Shown here in pieces: positions 63,364 through 64,000 of a DNA stretch of 64,000 bases; the first letter of the stretch is position 1; each line of letters starts with the position of its first letter. The DNA is from Planctomycetota bacterium. GTDB taxonomy: Bacteria; Planctomycetota; B15-G4; SIAN01. The notes beneath the pieces were generated by a model that saw nothing but the letters and a program-made list of their open reading frames with translations, was not told the DNA's origin and ran no database searches. The translations under genes were made by a program, and so were the position numbers. The stretch covers positions 1-64,000 of the forward strand of contig SIAN01000003.1 of the NCBI GenBank assembly GCA_009691715.1. The letters run 5' to 3'.

Positions 63364-63741
63364 TCACACTCCGGACGGGGGGACCTTGCCATCGGGGGGC
63401 GCTGTCCGAGCCTTCGGTTCGACCGCGATGGCCTTCGCCTTCGGGCTTCGATCGAGGCCATCGCTCACCAAGTCGCGCATCACCCGCCCGACCTTGAATT
63501 TCACCACCCGCTTCGGCGGAACTTCGACCTTCTGCAGCGTGCGCGGATTCTGAGCCCGACGAGCGCGTCGTGGCTTCACCTCGAAGACGCCGAAGTCGCG
63601 GAATTCAAGCCGGTTGCCGAGCGACAACTCGTGGACGATCTCGTCGAGGAACGACTGCAAGATCTCCTTGGCGACGATCTTGGTCTGACCGGTCTTCTCG
63701 GAGATCCGGTTGACCAGCTCTTTCTTGGTGATCGTCGCCAT
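63364..63741 (-). CDS. HU/IHF-type DNA-binding protein
   Basis: A 125-aa nucleoid protein. The conserved 90 residues start at MATITKKELVNRISEKTGQTK and include FLDEIVHELSLGNRLEFRDFGVFEVKPRRARRAQNPRT, the arm region with intercalating-proline context, and VPPKRVVKFKVG (in parts). A 35-residue Lys/Ala-rich tail follows. It is closer to IHF-beta/HU of planctomycetes and deltaproteobacteria than to E. coli HU, but I do not assign a subtype. The start ATG 63741 is preceded by a good promoter. Confidence 0.93.
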   Translation of the reverse strand: MATITKKELVNRISEKTGQTKIVAKEILQSFLDEIVHELSLGNRLEFRDFGVFEVKPRRARRAQNPRTLQKVEVPPKRVVKFKVGRVMRDLVSDGLDRSPKAKAIAVEPKARTAPPDGKVPPSGV

Positions 63742-63842
63742 CTTCCACCCCTGCCGCCGCGGTCGCCGCTGCGAGCGATCGTCGACGGCGGCGATCTGCC
63801 GAGCGCCGATCAACGCACCTTCCCGGCCGCGATTCCACGGGC

Positions 63843-63870
63843 AACCTAGCTCTTGCCAACATACTGTCAA
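63843..63870 (-). promoter_or_regulatory. Promoter of the HU/IHF-type gene
   Basis: On the minus strand a perfect TTGACA (63865-63870), 16-bp spacer and TAGGTT (63843-63848) lie about 100 bp before the start at 63741. The other 130 bp to the right edge contain nothing I recognise. Confidence 0.65.
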
Positions 63871-64000
63871 CCAAGCACTTGCGGCGAAAGTCGCGAGCCG
63901 CTTCCAGACCCTCAACGATGTCGTTGTCGGGTCGACATCGTCGGGTCCGAACCGGAGCGTCCGCCGTCGTGTGGCGCCATCGGAGCCGCCCGATTCGCGG

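Noticed and set aside
63742..63915. Longer N-terminus for the HU-type protein
   Set aside because: Conservation starts exactly at MATITKKELV, and the promoter elements lie inside the would-be extension.

Overview
The window is 64 kb of GC-rich, densely coding bacterial chromosome with no insertion sequence, prophage, CRISPR array or rRNA. The organism is most likely a planctomycete. EF-Tu has a non-standard switch I (R57-D-E-T-K-T-V-T64, in place of the usual K-A-R-G-I-T) that I remember from planctomycete EF-Tu, and the N-terminus of RpoC also reads like planctomycete RpoC. Zinc-binding forms of S4, S14, L33 and L36 are present, L30 is absent from its usual place, and many ribosomal proteins carry long low-complexity tails. 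The organism appears to use selenocysteine and to make DAP-type peptidoglycan precursors.

Layout. 1-2.2 kb: the end of an unidentified protein, an AlkD-like DNA-alkylation-repair protein with a KAVVA-repeat N-terminus, and selD. selD is itself a selenoprotein gene: its true start is at 2194, and an in-frame UGA at codon 19 is followed by a SECIS-like hairpin. 2.2-5.5 kb: selA, then divergent recJ. 5.5-19.1 kb: a division and cell-wall (dcw) operon on the minus strand, read mraZ-rsmH-ftsL-ftsI-murE-murF-mraY-ftsW-LysM protein-murG-murC-murB. murD, ddl, ftsQ, ftsA and ftsZ are not in it. An mraZ promoter with MraZ boxes lies at its head. 19.3-21.0 kb: a small Cys4 protein and a HEAT-repeat lipoprotein, both of unknown function. 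21.2-25.4 kb: dnaE and adk on the plus strand.

25.5-59.4 kb: one co-directional minus-strand block with nearly all the translation and transcription core genes. In transcription order it reads tRNA-Thr, tRNA-Tyr, tRNA-Gly, tuf, rpmG, secE, nusG, rplK, rplA, rplJ, rplL, rpoB, rpoC, rpsL, rpsG, fusA, rpsJ, rplC, rplD, rplW, rplB, rpsS, rplV, rpsC, rplP, rpmC, rpsQ, rplN, rplX, rplE, rpsN, rpsH, rplF, rplR, rpsE, rplO, secY, map, infA, rpmJ, rpsM, rpsK, rpsD, rpoA, rplQ. 59.5-64 kb: a single-domain response regulator, a MutS2 without a Smr domain, a cystathionine gamma-synthase/lyase-type enzyme, and an HU/IHF-type protein.

A recurring oddity is short tandem repeats (6-18 bp units, often 15 bp) at gene boundaries. 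At selA, rsmH, rpsL and nusG the repeated unit includes the stop codon; for selA, rsmH and nusG the extra UGA stops are in frame. The most notable single observations are the Sec-containing SelD, these stop-codon duplications, the dcw cluster with an added LysM membrane protein, and the repeat-tailed AlkD-like protein.
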